64,000 nt of DNA from Pegea sp. RAD2-039 (lineage: Eukaryota; Chordata; Thaliacea; Salpida; Salpidae): assembly GCA_034620365.1 (NCBI GenBank), contig JAQGEQ010000237.1, positions 144,001-208,000 on the forward strand, given 5' to 3'. Below the pieces are notes generated by a model. That model had not been told where the DNA came from. It ran no database searches and was given only the letters and a program-made list of their open reading frames with translations. The first letter of the stretch is position 1, and each line of letters starts with the position of its first letter. Both the position numbers and the translations under genes were made by a program. Below, piece after piece: positions 22,182 through 33,579 of the stretch.

Positions 22182-23154
22182 TCAAGGAAAACAACAATAT
22201 ATTACAGTATTTAAAACCAAATAAATAACACCAGAACAACAAGATAAAAATAAGCTTCTTTTTATGTGGTCATTAATTATATCAAAGATATAAACTTCTT
22301 CATTTAAGCAATAACTTGAAAATTTAAAAAAAATTAAATTCATTGAGTGACAAATATAACATTTATTTATGCAAAAAAATGTATTAATGCTAACTTTTGA
22401 TAAATTTCTTGAGTGTTTTATCAAATCACAAGAACCGTTCAGATTGTTTTTATCGATATTTATGTTCTACTTTAAAATATACAAAGAAAAATCAGATTTC
22501 AAATTTCATTACTTTACAAATTTTTATATTTGTTAAATGAATTGTTTTTAATTAAATGCAGTTTGATTTTATTATTATTAGACAAATCTAATTCTTTAAT
22601 ACAAGTAGGAAACGAAAACAAAGAAATATTAGTAAACAAATTTCCTGATAAATTAATTATCTTTAGTTGTTGAAAGTTTGAAAAATCTGAGTCTTCAATC
22701 AGAGCGGTAAGTTTCTTGTTTCTTGCTGAAAATATTCGAAGATTCTTCGGAAGATTTTTACTTGTTGTATTGATTGATTCAACCTTGTTGTCATCTAATA
22801 TCAGCTTAGTTAGATTTTCTAAAACAAAATTTATAAATTCAATATTTTGGAAAATGTTGTTGGTAATCTTTAACAAATTCAATTTATTATAGTTGGTATC
22901 AATATCAAGTTCAAACAAACTGTTGTTGGAGAGAATTACTGAAGTTACATGTAAACTCTTTGTAAAAAGTGGGAATCTTGTTAATGTAACATCACCACAT
23001 GACATGACTTTTGGATTTGCATGACAACTTGATAGTTCAGAATCCTCTTCATAAAAATCTCTAAAAGTAGAAATTCTATAAAGATTTAAAATATAAAAGA
23101 TCTTTGTACCGAAGTTAGTTGACTTGAGAAAGATAATAATAAACAGTTTGTCAT
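22182..23154 (-). pseudogene. LRR protein reading frame, minus strand, unit B (frameshift and stop)
   Basis: The LRR frame runs from about 23,154 to a stop at 22,514 (NSFNKYKNL then stop). The C-terminal piece at 22,424-22,182 is in another frame and ends in a hydrophobic helix (SLFLSCCSGVIYLVLNTVIY). There is no in-frame ATG; the candidate ATG (23,152-23,154) is in the adjacent frame. Compared with unit C, small indels near 22,500-22,520 broke it. It resembles the plus-strand receptors but has no tyrosine tail after the membrane helix. Confidence 0.65.
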
Positions 23155-24189
23155 CAGCTGACAATTTTAGTAATGCGCCCTTTAGCGGATAAAAATTAAA
23201 TTATTTCGATGATAAAAATTTTAAAACTTTTCTATGCTTTTAACAAAGTTTTAAAATAAAACTAATAAAGTTGTAATATCTATTATAGCTTTCTATGGAT
23301 AGTATTTGTGTCAATATCCCTAAGCAACTAAGAATTACTTTAGAAAAATCAACATCATGAAAAGGAAGACACCATAAAAACTATTAATTCTTTTGCTTTC
23401 ACTTTATTTTGTTTTGTTTCAACAACATCACTTTGGCCCAAACAGAATGATTGTTCAAGATGGAAGCAGGTCTTTTAATTACTAGTTTTTTTATCAGTTA
23501 GTTGTCACATATTTAGGTTCTTTTTTCTTTAAATCAAACGGGTTTTATCGGTAATTTATCAAATTACTTTTTATAAAAAAACTCTAATCTTAAAATTTTT
23601 AATTAGAAATCATTTTTGCCATAAAAATTTGCATCTTAAGAATTTAAAAAAAAATTTTTTTAGTTTTTAAAAAAACTGAAATGATTTTTTTAATCTTTTT
23701 TTCGGAAATTTATTTCCAAAAGATTATTTTGAACAAAATTTAACGTAAATAGTTTTTTCAACAAAAATCTGAATACTGTAAAAAATTTTTAAATCTGAAA
23801 AATGTATTTATTTTCAACTTTTTTTTTTCAAACAAAAAATTGTAGATCGATGTGAAGAATATTCAAACGATATTTTCTACTATTTGAACTTTTGAACTTT
23901 TTTCAAGTTCTATATTTGCATCTGAACAATATTTTTTTTCAGATATTGAAATAGTCTTTTGTCTCTATTTTGACCTATAACTGTTTTTTTTTCTGAGAAA
24001 GTATATTGTTGCTTCAATAAAGACAATGCCAGTTTAAAAATATCAACACTTACTACTATATAAAGATCCAAATAAATTTAAGCAATATCACAAGCTTTTT
24101 AGCCTATACTTTTCAAACAGAAAATTCAGAAAAAGTCTCTTATGTTTATATACTCGAAAGAGATGAATATTAATTTAATTTTTTTATAG
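23155..24189. other. Divergent spacer between LRR genes, unit B
   Basis: Counterpart of 678-1,712 with very few differences. No coding frame. Confidence 0.5.
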
Positions 24190-24560
24190 CTTTCATTTTA
24201 AGTGGTAGTAAAGGAGACAACTGTTATCCTTTAACTGGTTGTGATTGTTCAATTACTTATGTTTCATGTTATAACAATAAGTTTAGAAAAATCCATTAAT
24301 TCGACAAAGATTAGAGATTTCTTCGCTAGTTTTGTCAAACAATAACATCACTGTAATCAACATTGATTTGAAATATATTAATTTAGAATTACTACAAATA
24401 ATCCCGAATTGTTATTTTTGAAAATTAACTAAATTGATACCAGATTACAACAAGATTGAATCAATACAACAAGTTGGTAGCTTCTGAAAAATATAAAATA
24501 TTTTTAGCAACAAGCTCGACATATTTGCAGAATTAACAGGAAAGTTTCAATTGTAAGTCT
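24190..24560 (+). pseudogene. LRR gene relic, unit B
   Basis: Same N-cap fragment and broken LRR frames as at 1,713-2,060, with the acceptor-like ttttttatag kept. Confidence 0.6.
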
Positions 24561-24640
24561 AAGTTGAAATCTTAGCTTTGATTATAAATTTATTTTAGAA
24601 ATAAATCATTTAATTTTTCGTTTAGTGTTTTCACAGAAAA

Positions 24641-25714
24641 ATGACTTTGACTAAAGTTTTTTGTTTATGCTTGATGATAATATCAAATAGTTTTTGTGAA
24701 GAGGATTCTGAACTATCAAGTTGTTATATAATTCCAAAAGTCATTTCATGTGTTGATGTTACATTAACAAGATTTCCACTTTATACGAAGAGTTTACATG
24801 TAACTTCAGTAATTCTCTCCAACAACAGTTTGTTTGAACTTGATATTGATACCAACTATAATAAATTAAATTTGTTAAAGATTACCAACAACAACTTCAA
24901 AAATATTGAATTTATAAATTTCGATTTAGAAAATCTAACTAAGCTGATATTAGATGACAACAAGATTGAATCAATCAATACAACAAGTCAAACTCTTCCG
25001 AAAAATCTTCAAAAATTTTCAGCAAGGAACAACAAACTTACTGCTCTGAATGAAGACTCAGATTTTTCAGACTTTCAACAACTAAAGAAGATTGATTTAT
25101 CAGGAAATTTGATTACTAATTTTTCGTTGTGTTCTTTTCCTATTAGCATTGAAAGCTTGGATTTGTCTGATAATTCAATAATATTTTTATCATTAAAAAA
25201 ATATAAGAATCGTTTATTTTCTGATTATACAAACCTTTCATATCTCTTCTTGCAAAATAACAAAATTAAAACCTTTTATTTTCATCCATTGATACTTACA
25301 AAAGATAATTTCAACAAAAACTTTTTAAAAACAGAACTATTTCGAAATGAATTTAATTGTTCGACAAATTTTACAAGATTTTACACGAATATATTAAAAA
25401 TAAGAAATATAGAAATTAAATGTGAACATAGTTGTTGTAAAAGTAATACCTGCTTGATTTCTATCATTAGTGGTTGTTTTGCTTTTAGACTGTTTATATT
25501 TATTGCTTACATTGTTCTTGTAAAGTATGTTAAAGATGAACCAGATAAAGATGAACCAGATGAAGATGAACCGATTTATAGTTTTGCAGTTGATCCTATT
25601 GATGTCAGAAATGATTCTCATCAACAGATTGATTCTTCATCATTTTCTGGAAATCGTGTGAACTCTTTTAATGAGAAAACGGAAAACGAACCTGTATATT
25701 CTGTAATTGATTGA
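24641..25714 (+). CDS. LRR single-pass membrane receptor, unit B copy
   Basis: 357 residues with the same layout as the unit A copy: signal peptide 1-19, seven LRRs, Cys cluster, membrane helix at about 272-296. Two changes lie in the tail: the acidic stretch is duplicated by five residues (DEPDKDEPDEDEP), and the stop comes three residues earlier, directly after EPVYSVID. Both EPxYS motifs are kept. Differences from the unit A copy are mostly scattered single-residue changes with no frame damage, consistent with a working gene. Confidence 0.85.
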   Translation: MTLTKVFCLCLMIISNSFCEEDSELSSCYIIPKVISCVDVTLTRFPLYTKSLHVTSVILSNNSLFELDIDTNYNKLNLLKITNNNFKNIEFINFDLENLTKLILDDNKIESINTTSQTLPKNLQKFSARNNKLTALNEDSDFSDFQQLKKIDLSGNLITNFSLCSFPISIESLDLSDNSIIFLSLKKYKNRLFSDYTNLSYLFLQNNKIKTFYFHPLILTKDNFNKNFLKTELFRNEFNCSTNFTRFYTNILKIRNIEIKCEHSCCKSNTCLISIISGCFAFRLFIFIAYIVLVKYVKDEPDKDEPDEDEPIYSFAVDPIDVRNDSHQQIDSSSFSGNRVNSFNEKTENEPVYSVID

Positions 25715-26004
25715 AAAGTTTAGAATTAAATTCTAATAAAAAGTCGGAATAAATATTTGTGTTCATGAATTGAATCTTTTTTTTTCACTTTATTTAATCT
25801 TAATCAATTAATACTTTAATCACTTTTCGTTTTCAGTTTGTAGTGACAACAGAAGCATTAAATTTACTTCTTAAAAACAACAAAAATTCTTGTTTAAATT
25901 ATTAATCAACTTAAAAATTTTACAAATAAAACAAAAGTTTAGTTTTTAAATAGTTTAATGATTTAGACAAAAAAAAATTGAAAACAAGAATTAGTTTGTT
26001 GTCT

Positions 26005-26285
26005 ACGACAGAGTCAAATACTGTAGCAAAATCGAGATCTCTTTTTTAAATGTCGTTTTAGACATCAGATATTAGATAGTGCTCCATTAAATGACTGGTC
26101 ATCTGATTGTGAATGATATGTTCTTCAGTTTTAACGATAGCTGAAAATCATTGAAACTGGTCTGTAGTTAAGGGCAGTGTTTCTGGGACCCTTTTTGTGA
26201 TTATAAGTAATGATAAAAATAAAGCAGGGATCTGATCAAGAGTGTTGAAATCTGATGATCTTAAAGAAGATATATCTTCAGTTTC
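26005..26285 (-). mobile_element. CR1-like reverse transcriptase fragment, unit B
   Basis: Counterpart of 3,522-3,785, with the same internal deletion, so it was present before the duplication. Confidence 0.75.
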
Positions 26286-26726
26286 CATATCAACTAATGT
26301 GTTAAAAAACTATAAGAATATCACAAATGAAAAGAGAAGAAGTATTACCATCCTCGTTTGTAGAAACGTTATTAGTTTAATTGTTTAGCAATTCAGCTTT
26401 ATTTTGTAGATCTATTACAAATCTGAGATTTATTATCAGTCAGGGTAAGTATTTGAGATCTCGCTTCAAGCTTGCTATTTATAAAGACAAAAGAGTTTTC
26501 TTACTTGCCGATAACACTGCAGTTTCTTTTCCTAAGTAGAAAGTCTATAAAGATTTCTTGTAAACAACAGTATCGCTGTTAATAGCAATCAAGAACCAAC
26601 CAACCATATCAATGCTTTGAACATCTTCTTCATCTTGATATCGAAAGATAATTCGATGTCGGTTCATTTCAGCAAAATAAGATTTCGCTTCTTGTGAAGT
26701 AACCAATCTTACTTTATCAAAGAAAA

Positions 26727-27050
26727 TATTTTCTCATACCGCACAATTAGTACTTGGAACCAGCTGCTATCAGGCTTCATGTCAGAATCTCTCGTGTTGT
26801 TCAAGCAGAAGTTGAACTGTTTTGATATTACCATAACTACCTTTTTAAAATTGTGGTTTTTCTTCCTTTTTATATTATTAACATTCTATGTAATTATTCA
26901 CTATCATATGCTTTGAGGAATACTGAAACGACAAATGTTGCATCTTTTTCTTTCTGTATTTCTAACTCATGAAGTATTATCTGTTAAAATATATGTTGGT
27001 GGAAGGTGCTGCTTCAGGCACCCTCCTTCACATTTATCGTATTAAATGAA
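26727..27050 (+). mobile_element. CR1-like 3' end fragment, unit B
   Basis: Counterpart of 4,239-4,600, ending caggcaccctccttcacatt and an AT-rich tail. It lacks about 40 bp present in unit A near 4,285-4,325. The 26,286-26,726 interval between the two fragments holds nothing recognised. Confidence 0.7.
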
Positions 27051-27455
27051 AAAAAAATTTTCAGAGTCTTTTTTTATAATAGAATTGTTGTTTATTTTTT
27101 AAAATAAATTAATAGAGATAAAATTAAAAGTTAACAATTTAAGAAGAAACATTAAAATGTATTATTGATTGAAATATTTCCACTTTGTTGTTATCAAGTT
27201 TATAGACAAAAACAATTCTAAAATAAAAGATAACTTTGAGGGATGAAAATTTGAATTTTGTAAAGCGTTTGTTTAAATGTAAAAGATGTTTTGTTTTCAT
27301 TTAAAGAAATCAAATAAAAGAAATAATTTAGATTTACAATATCTTCATATTAAACATCAAGTTTTGTTTATAAAAACAATTATCATTATTCTAATAATTT
27401 AATTAAGTTCGTTAAAAATATTGAAATTATCAATAAAAACAAGACTAAAGAATTG

Positions 27456-27570
27456 TGTCAGAAGTGGGATTCGAATCCACGCCCTCATACGAGGACCAGA
27501 ACACTCACCACTGTATATCAGTGAAGCTAACGCTTGAGTCTGGCGCCTTAGACCACTCGGCCATCCTGAC
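27456..27570 (-). tRNA. tRNA-Leu(CAA) with intron, unit B
   Basis: Same 115-nt gene as in unit A. It differs in the T loop (GGATTCGAATCC against GGGTTCGAATCC) and in one intron base. All stems still form. Confidence 0.92.
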
Positions 27571-27635
27571 TTATGTCAATTTAGAGTAACTTAACTTGTT
27601 TACAAACAAAGTAATCACTAGGGACTTAAACAATT

Positions 27636-27716
27636 CTACCCGTCGTGGAATCGAACCCCGGTCTCCTGTGTGACAGGTCTCAGGATAGACAGGACTCACT
27701 CATATGCTAATGAGGA
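27636..27716 (-). pseudogene. tRNA-Asp-like pseudogene with enlarged anticodon loop, unit B
   Basis: Same 81-nt element as 5,184-5,264, with CCTGT/ACAGG stem and 19-nt loop. It has a further acceptor-stem mismatch (TCCTCAT) and one repaired pair (ACGGGTA). Confidence 0.7.
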
Positions 27717-27812
27717 CTATGATATTAGAAATTAAACTTAACATTTTTTTATTAATAATTTGTCTAGATTATTACTAATGAATTTGTTAATTAATATTTG
27801 ATGGTATCATCA

Positions 27813-27894
27813 GCTGCGATGGCCGAGTGGTTAAGGCGTTGGACTTGAAATCCAATGGGGTCTCCCCGCGTAGGTTCAAATCCTGCTCGCAGCG
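27813..27894 (+). tRNA. tRNA-Ser(TGA), unit B
   Basis: Identical in sequence to the unit A tRNA-Ser(TGA). Confidence 0.95.
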
Positions 27895-28316
27895 AATTTT
27901 CATTTTTAAAAGAATCAATTTTGCTTCTAATATTTACTGAATCAAATTTTGTCGTTTACATTTTAGCTTTTTGATCAAACTCAATCAAAGATTCCATCAA
28001 TTGGGTCACAAATTTATTTGAGGTTGAAGATCAACACCGAAAATTTCACTTATATTTGAGTCAACATCAAATTGAAACTTAAAAAAATTTTCGTTGATTA
28101 TTTAATATTAAAATTTTGAAATATGGGGAATTATGTTTGAATAATTTGTTTCTTTCTTTATTACTTTCTTTCAATATGTTTGGACATAAAATATATTTTA
28201 GGTTTAAATTTATAAATAAATGGGTTGTAGTCGAAAAAATACTTTTAATCAATGAAATACCAAATTATAAACTACTTGAAAGTAAATCTTGCTTTAGAAA
28301 AAAACTAACAAAACTC

Positions 28317-28388
28317 CTCCCCGTCGGGGAATCGAACCCCGGTCTCCCGCGTGACAGGCGGGGATACTCGCCACTATACTAACGAGGA
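28317..28388 (-). tRNA. tRNA-Asp(GTC), unit B
   Basis: Same as the unit A gene except one D-loop base (GTGGCGAGT for GTGGTGAGT). All stems are intact. Confidence 0.94.
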
Positions 28389-28776
28389 TTACAAAAGATG
28401 CTTTTCATTACTCAAATTAGTCTTCATTATCTGTTAATTTTAAAAACACCTTTTTGAAAAATAGACTATTCTAAATGTTTATTTCTTATATAAAGATCTG
28501 TTTTAATCGTAATTAAGGACATTCTTGTCTCGTGAACAAACTGTAAGTCCCCTGAACACTCATTACGCCCCTGAATATTTTATGGGCTTTTTGAAACTAC
28601 TCCAACTCACAAAAGATAATCAAACTTTAATAAATATACAAGAAGCCGGTTGAAGATGTTCTGACACATTCATATATGATTTGAATTATATAATGTTGTT
28701 CTGATCTCCTTGAATAAAGTCTGAGCCTTCTAAATATCCTTATATAAATAAAAAAGTTGCTCAACCTACTTTAATC

Positions 28777-29098
<322 letters not shown>

Positions 29099-29943
29099 AT
29101 TTAATAAAAATCAAAAACTTGTTGTTTTGTAAATATTTCTAATCAATCAAATAAAGGTTTAAGTATAATGAGTTTTCTTCTAAAACTTAATTATTTATTT
29201 TTTAAATATTTATATATTATTTATCGAACTTGTAATCTAAAATAATATAAAACTAACAAGTACAAATTTTAATGAGTTGTTAGTATAAAAACAAACTTTA
29301 TTTCTTACAGGGATTTTAAATACTTTTATGTAGCTGTATTTTGAAACATTAAATGATTTAGTAAATTAAAGTTTTTCATTAATCTAACTTCTAATTTATA
29401 CAGACTTATTAGTATCTAGTTTTCAGTTATTTTGAAAAATAATAAAATGTTTTTATAATAAACTTGAACTTACATAATATATCTAAACGATAAAAAATGT
29501 ATATAGAACAAAAAAATAAGTCTTTTTTTTCATTTAGTTCAACATGTTTGTTAAATTATTGCAGATTTTAGTCTCTGAAAACAAAAAGATCAATTTAAAT
29601 AAATGTCAGATTACTTACTACAAAAAATTGTGTATAAGTAAACATTTATCTATAAAGTTTTAGACATTTAATTATTGATTATCAAAAACCAGAAAAATTA
29701 AAAAAAAAGGACTTTAATTATTGTAAAAGTAAATACGTTTAGATTTAAGGTAATTTTAAACACTTTAATGACTAAAAACTTTAATAAAACCTGAATTTCA
29801 GCTGTGTGCATTCAATTTGGTAATAAAGTAAATCCGTAGAACGTTTTCCTATTCAGCAACTGAAGCTTTCAAAGTTCTTTTATATTTCATACAAAAAATA
29901 GCAACAATAAATTGATTTCTGAAAGTTTGAAAAGAAATAAATT
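29099..29943. other. Spacer, unit B
   Basis: AT-rich and colinear with 6,341-7,183. No gene seen. Confidence 0.45.
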
Positions 29944-30656
29944 AAGTAGCGATAACACTACTATAGTTAGTTTCAACTTTAGAGTGACAACAACTACTAG
30001 TAAACTCAAAAAATTTTATAATAAATAAAGTTTTTTTTAGATTAAATCTTTTGCTGAATATTTGTCTTAATATAAAAAACTGAAGGATTAAATTTTTCTA
30101 AATTTCATTGAAATCACTATAAACTAAATTAGAAAAGTTTTATCAGATATAATTTTCATCCACCAATTTGTTCTACATGGAATAACGATGAACAAGAAAT
30201 GAAACTAATAAAAAGATCTTAAGTTTAAGTACAAATACATTACAGACGAGCAAAAATATTTTTTAATTTAAACTAATAAAAAATCATATCTGAAATTTGT
30301 AGTCAGAAAGTCTTTAATCTTTGTCAAAAGATTACTTTCGTTGACATAATTTAAGGATTTTATCAAACCAGGTATTTTATTAACAACTATTATTTGTTGC
30401 TTAATATAAGTTGAGAACACTCTAAATCGAAATTTGTTTAACATCTAACAAACAAGTTTTGTTTATTTGTGATATTGGTTGCTATACTTGTAAATCTTTT
30501 TTAATAACAACTAATAATAAAACTGATGACTTTACCACAAAAGATATCCCTCAACAAGACTTTGAATCAGTTTTTATCACAAGTTTTCTTGTACTATTCT
30601 CGTCTATTATTTTGTATGTGTTTATCAGTTTGATTGTTTATTGTTTAAATGAATAG
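29944..30656 (+). pseudogene. LRR gene relic with intact membrane-segment frame, unit B
   Basis: The upstream part has broken frames matching the LRR receptor (NFHPPICSTWNNDEQEMKL). From 30,426 to the stop at 30,654-30,656 an open frame without ATG reads a Cys-rich juxtamembrane part (ICDIGCYTCKSF), a polar linker and one hydrophobic helix (FITSFLVLFSSIILYVFISL), ending YCLNE. It looks like the terminal exon of an LRR paralog with a short cytoplasmic end. I see no working upstream exon, so I call it a relic. Confidence 0.4.
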
Positions 30657-30869
30657 TTTGTATTCTGGATGAAGTTAAATAAAGGTCAAGAAGATAAAAT
30701 GTATGATTAGAATAAAAGTATTGATTTAAAATACTTGATAAGTTAAAGTCTCATGTTTTCCTTTAAGCTTTAGCTTTTGTTTCATTTTAAACGTTGTTCT
30801 TCAAAATTAAAATATTCATATGAATCAAACATTCTTAAAGAAAATTCGTCTTTAATGTCTTTATTTAAT

Positions 30870-31265
30870 CAATTATTTATTTATTACAATTAATTTATTT
30901 ACAAGTTTTGCAATACAGTACCTCAGAGTCATGTTAAAGAAAAGCAATAAAGGTAGTGATAAAGATAAAGTAGTTTTTCTTAAAAACAAAAGAAAATGGA
31001 GCAAAGTGTAAAAACAACCATTGCAATATAGTAATACATGATATAACTTCAACTTAAATAAATGAAAGATCTTGCATTGATATTGTGCAATTTAAGATCA
31101 TACGGTAGGGATGAGATACATTTTTGATTGAATAATTTTTTGCATGACGAAATATTACTTTAAGGAATTAGAAGCTGGATGACTAGAGAATAGTGCAGAC
31201 ATTGTTCGATAAATACTAAACTGGCAAGTTAAGGACCTGAAAAAGAGTGAAATAAACTTCCTTAA
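30870..31265 (-). mobile_element. Old CR1-like fragment, unit B
   Basis: Counterpart of 9,240-9,660. It begins near a ttatttattacaatt tract that resembles the reverse complement of a CR1 tail. Confidence 0.45.
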
Positions 31266-31481
31266 AAATACAATAACCAAATAAAAGGTATAATTGATTT
31301 ATACTGATAGCAAATAGATGATTAAAAAAAGGATTGCGCTGAAATATAATTCAGTTTATGGCGGTTTTCTACGATTGTTTGAAAAATTACCTGGTATTAA
31401 AAGTCGAAAATTATTGGTTGGTTTGTTTACTTTTTAAAATAAAAAGAAACTTAAAAGTCTTGATAACAAATTTATGTATTA

Positions 31482-33100
31482 TTAAAATCTACTTCTTTGT
31501 TGATAATTGTAAATGTCATCTTCCTTAGATGAGTATTTTGTTGACTTTTGTAATTGTTCAGCTTGATAACTGAGAGAATCCTTTGAGCTTGAGTCATCTG
31601 TATTTTCTTTGTAGCATGTTGATGTTATTTGATTTATTATTTTCATTTCCGTCAATTTGTTGAGGTTGTAGATAAACAGTTTTATTTTAAAGTTAATGTT
31701 GCATTGTTATTTGTATAGCAAGTTTGTTTATATGATCATTTTTATCATTAATAAAAACTAAATTTTAATTGACCCTTATAAAACATAATATTAAAAACTA
31801 TTTTAGTTCAACAAAATTATAAATTTATTTGGTTTATATTAACAAATCTATATTTAGTTTTTATAAAATCTTGTCAATTACCAATATTTTTTAATCTTAC
31901 TTTTATAGAGAATGAATCCAATTCCAGTAACAACGATCAAAAATATCAAATTCAAGATTACCATAGAAATTAAAAGAGTCTTCAAAAAATAATTCCCATC
32001 AAAGCATTTATAAAAAATTTTGTTAAAATTTCATAAAAAAATTTATAAATAATTCTAAATCTCTTTAAATTAATAGTTCTAGTAGTAATAAATTGCTATA
32101 ATCAATTTTCTATTAACTTCTTTGTTTAAAATCAAATAAAAGTAATCAGCTAAAATACAAAACAACTTTTAATGAAATAAACCATTATATAATTAAATAA
32201 ATTTAAATTTCAAGGTTTTATTACTTTATATTCTTTAAATAAAATCAATAATGATTATTTTGGTAATCTACTTTAAGTTACTTTACCTTATATTTATTTA
32301 AAAGATTTTCATTTTCATGAATAACTCTTTCGTTTAATTCATAGTTATGTTTTCTAATAATCCCATGTATTTGTTCCAATTCAATTTTAATATTATTGAT
32401 TTGATCTTGTACTAAAAAATAAAAAAACATTATCAAGCTATTAAAAAAATTCATCAAATTTAAGCTTTAAAGTTTAAATATTGTATTTTTTAGTATTTAC
32501 CTGTACAGAAAGTGTAAGAAAAATCTTTGTTTTCTTCACAAGATAAACATTGATCAGTTGCCATGTCATAAAATTGTGTCATAGATGATGAAGATTTACA
32601 TTCAAAATCCTTTTCTAGAGAGCTCTTTTATAACAAAGATAATTTTTAATGATTAGTTATTCATACTATTTTCATCTTAAAGCAACAAACCTAAAGATTT
32701 GTTCTCAGCTGAACTAGATTGAAATCATTCACTTTTTTGTGTAAACTATTTATAATATATATCATAAGCTTATAAAAATATTCAAAGAAGCATTTTTTGT
32801 AAGTTTTTTTTTTAAATAAACTTCTTTACTGAACTGAAATTAATTTTTTTTAAAGTTTTTAAATAATGAATGATAAATACTTACAATGTAAACAAAATTG
32901 TAAAACTTCTCGAATTTTTCAATTTCTTTTCTTTCAATTTCTTTCAATTCTTCTTCAGTAGGTTCAGTAAGTCTATGAAGGAGAATATTTAAATTAATTA
33001 TTGTCTAAAAATGAGAAGTATCTTTTACTCACGGTTCAATTTCAGCTAAGACACAAGTTGAAATGATTGACAAAAGAAATCCAAGTAAAAAAACTTTCAT
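31482..33100 (-). CDS. Six-exon single-pass membrane protein, unit B copy (altered last acceptor)
   Basis: Exons 33,100-33,033, 32,972-32,885, 32,624-32,501, 32,411-32,287, 31,979-31,901 and a last exon ending at the stop 31,484-31,482. Signal peptide, Cys motif, coiled coil and membrane exon match the unit A copy. Exon 2 is 12 nt longer (EEELKEIERKEIE). At the last intron the acceptor ttgacag of unit A reads ttgacgg, so the AG is gone. Two AGs further in (after ctacaaag and after aaaatacag) would still keep the frame, shortening the tail by about a dozen residues. The tail sequence also differs at its end (DDIYNYQQRSRF). It may be functional with a shorter tail, or damaged. Confidence 0.65.
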
Positions 33101-33573
33101 TTTTAAGTTTAACGAATTTTAACAAAAGGTTAAATAAGTAGATGCTAAAGATATAAAATGTTAATATTTCATTTTTATTAAAATGTTTTTCATTTCAATT
33201 CTTTAACACATTTTACTTAAAAACTCTTTTTTATACAATTTGAATTACTAAGAAACTAATATTGAGCATCTACATATTTTAAACTTCTAACAATGTCAAC
33301 GGTTTTATCGATTTAACTAAAATAAAATTAGAAGTAATTTAGTTTCATGAATGATTTTATAATAAAACAATTTCCTTCAAATAGCTCCAACATGTTTGTT
33401 AGATTATTTAGGATTTCAGATTCTAAAAACATAAATATCATTTCAAATAAATATCAGAATATTTACTAAAAAAAATTGTTTATAAGTAAACTTTTATTTA
33501 GGAAATTAAGGAGAGATTAAATTATTGATTATCCAAAAATAAGAAAAATTACTTGACTTGACTTTATCATAGT

Positions 33574-33579
33574 TAAAAT
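33574..33579 (+). other. Empty insertion site of the CR1 element
   Basis: Unit B reads catagttaaaataaataat without interruption where unit A carries the whole 4.49 kb element, giving the pre-insertion state. Confidence 0.85.
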
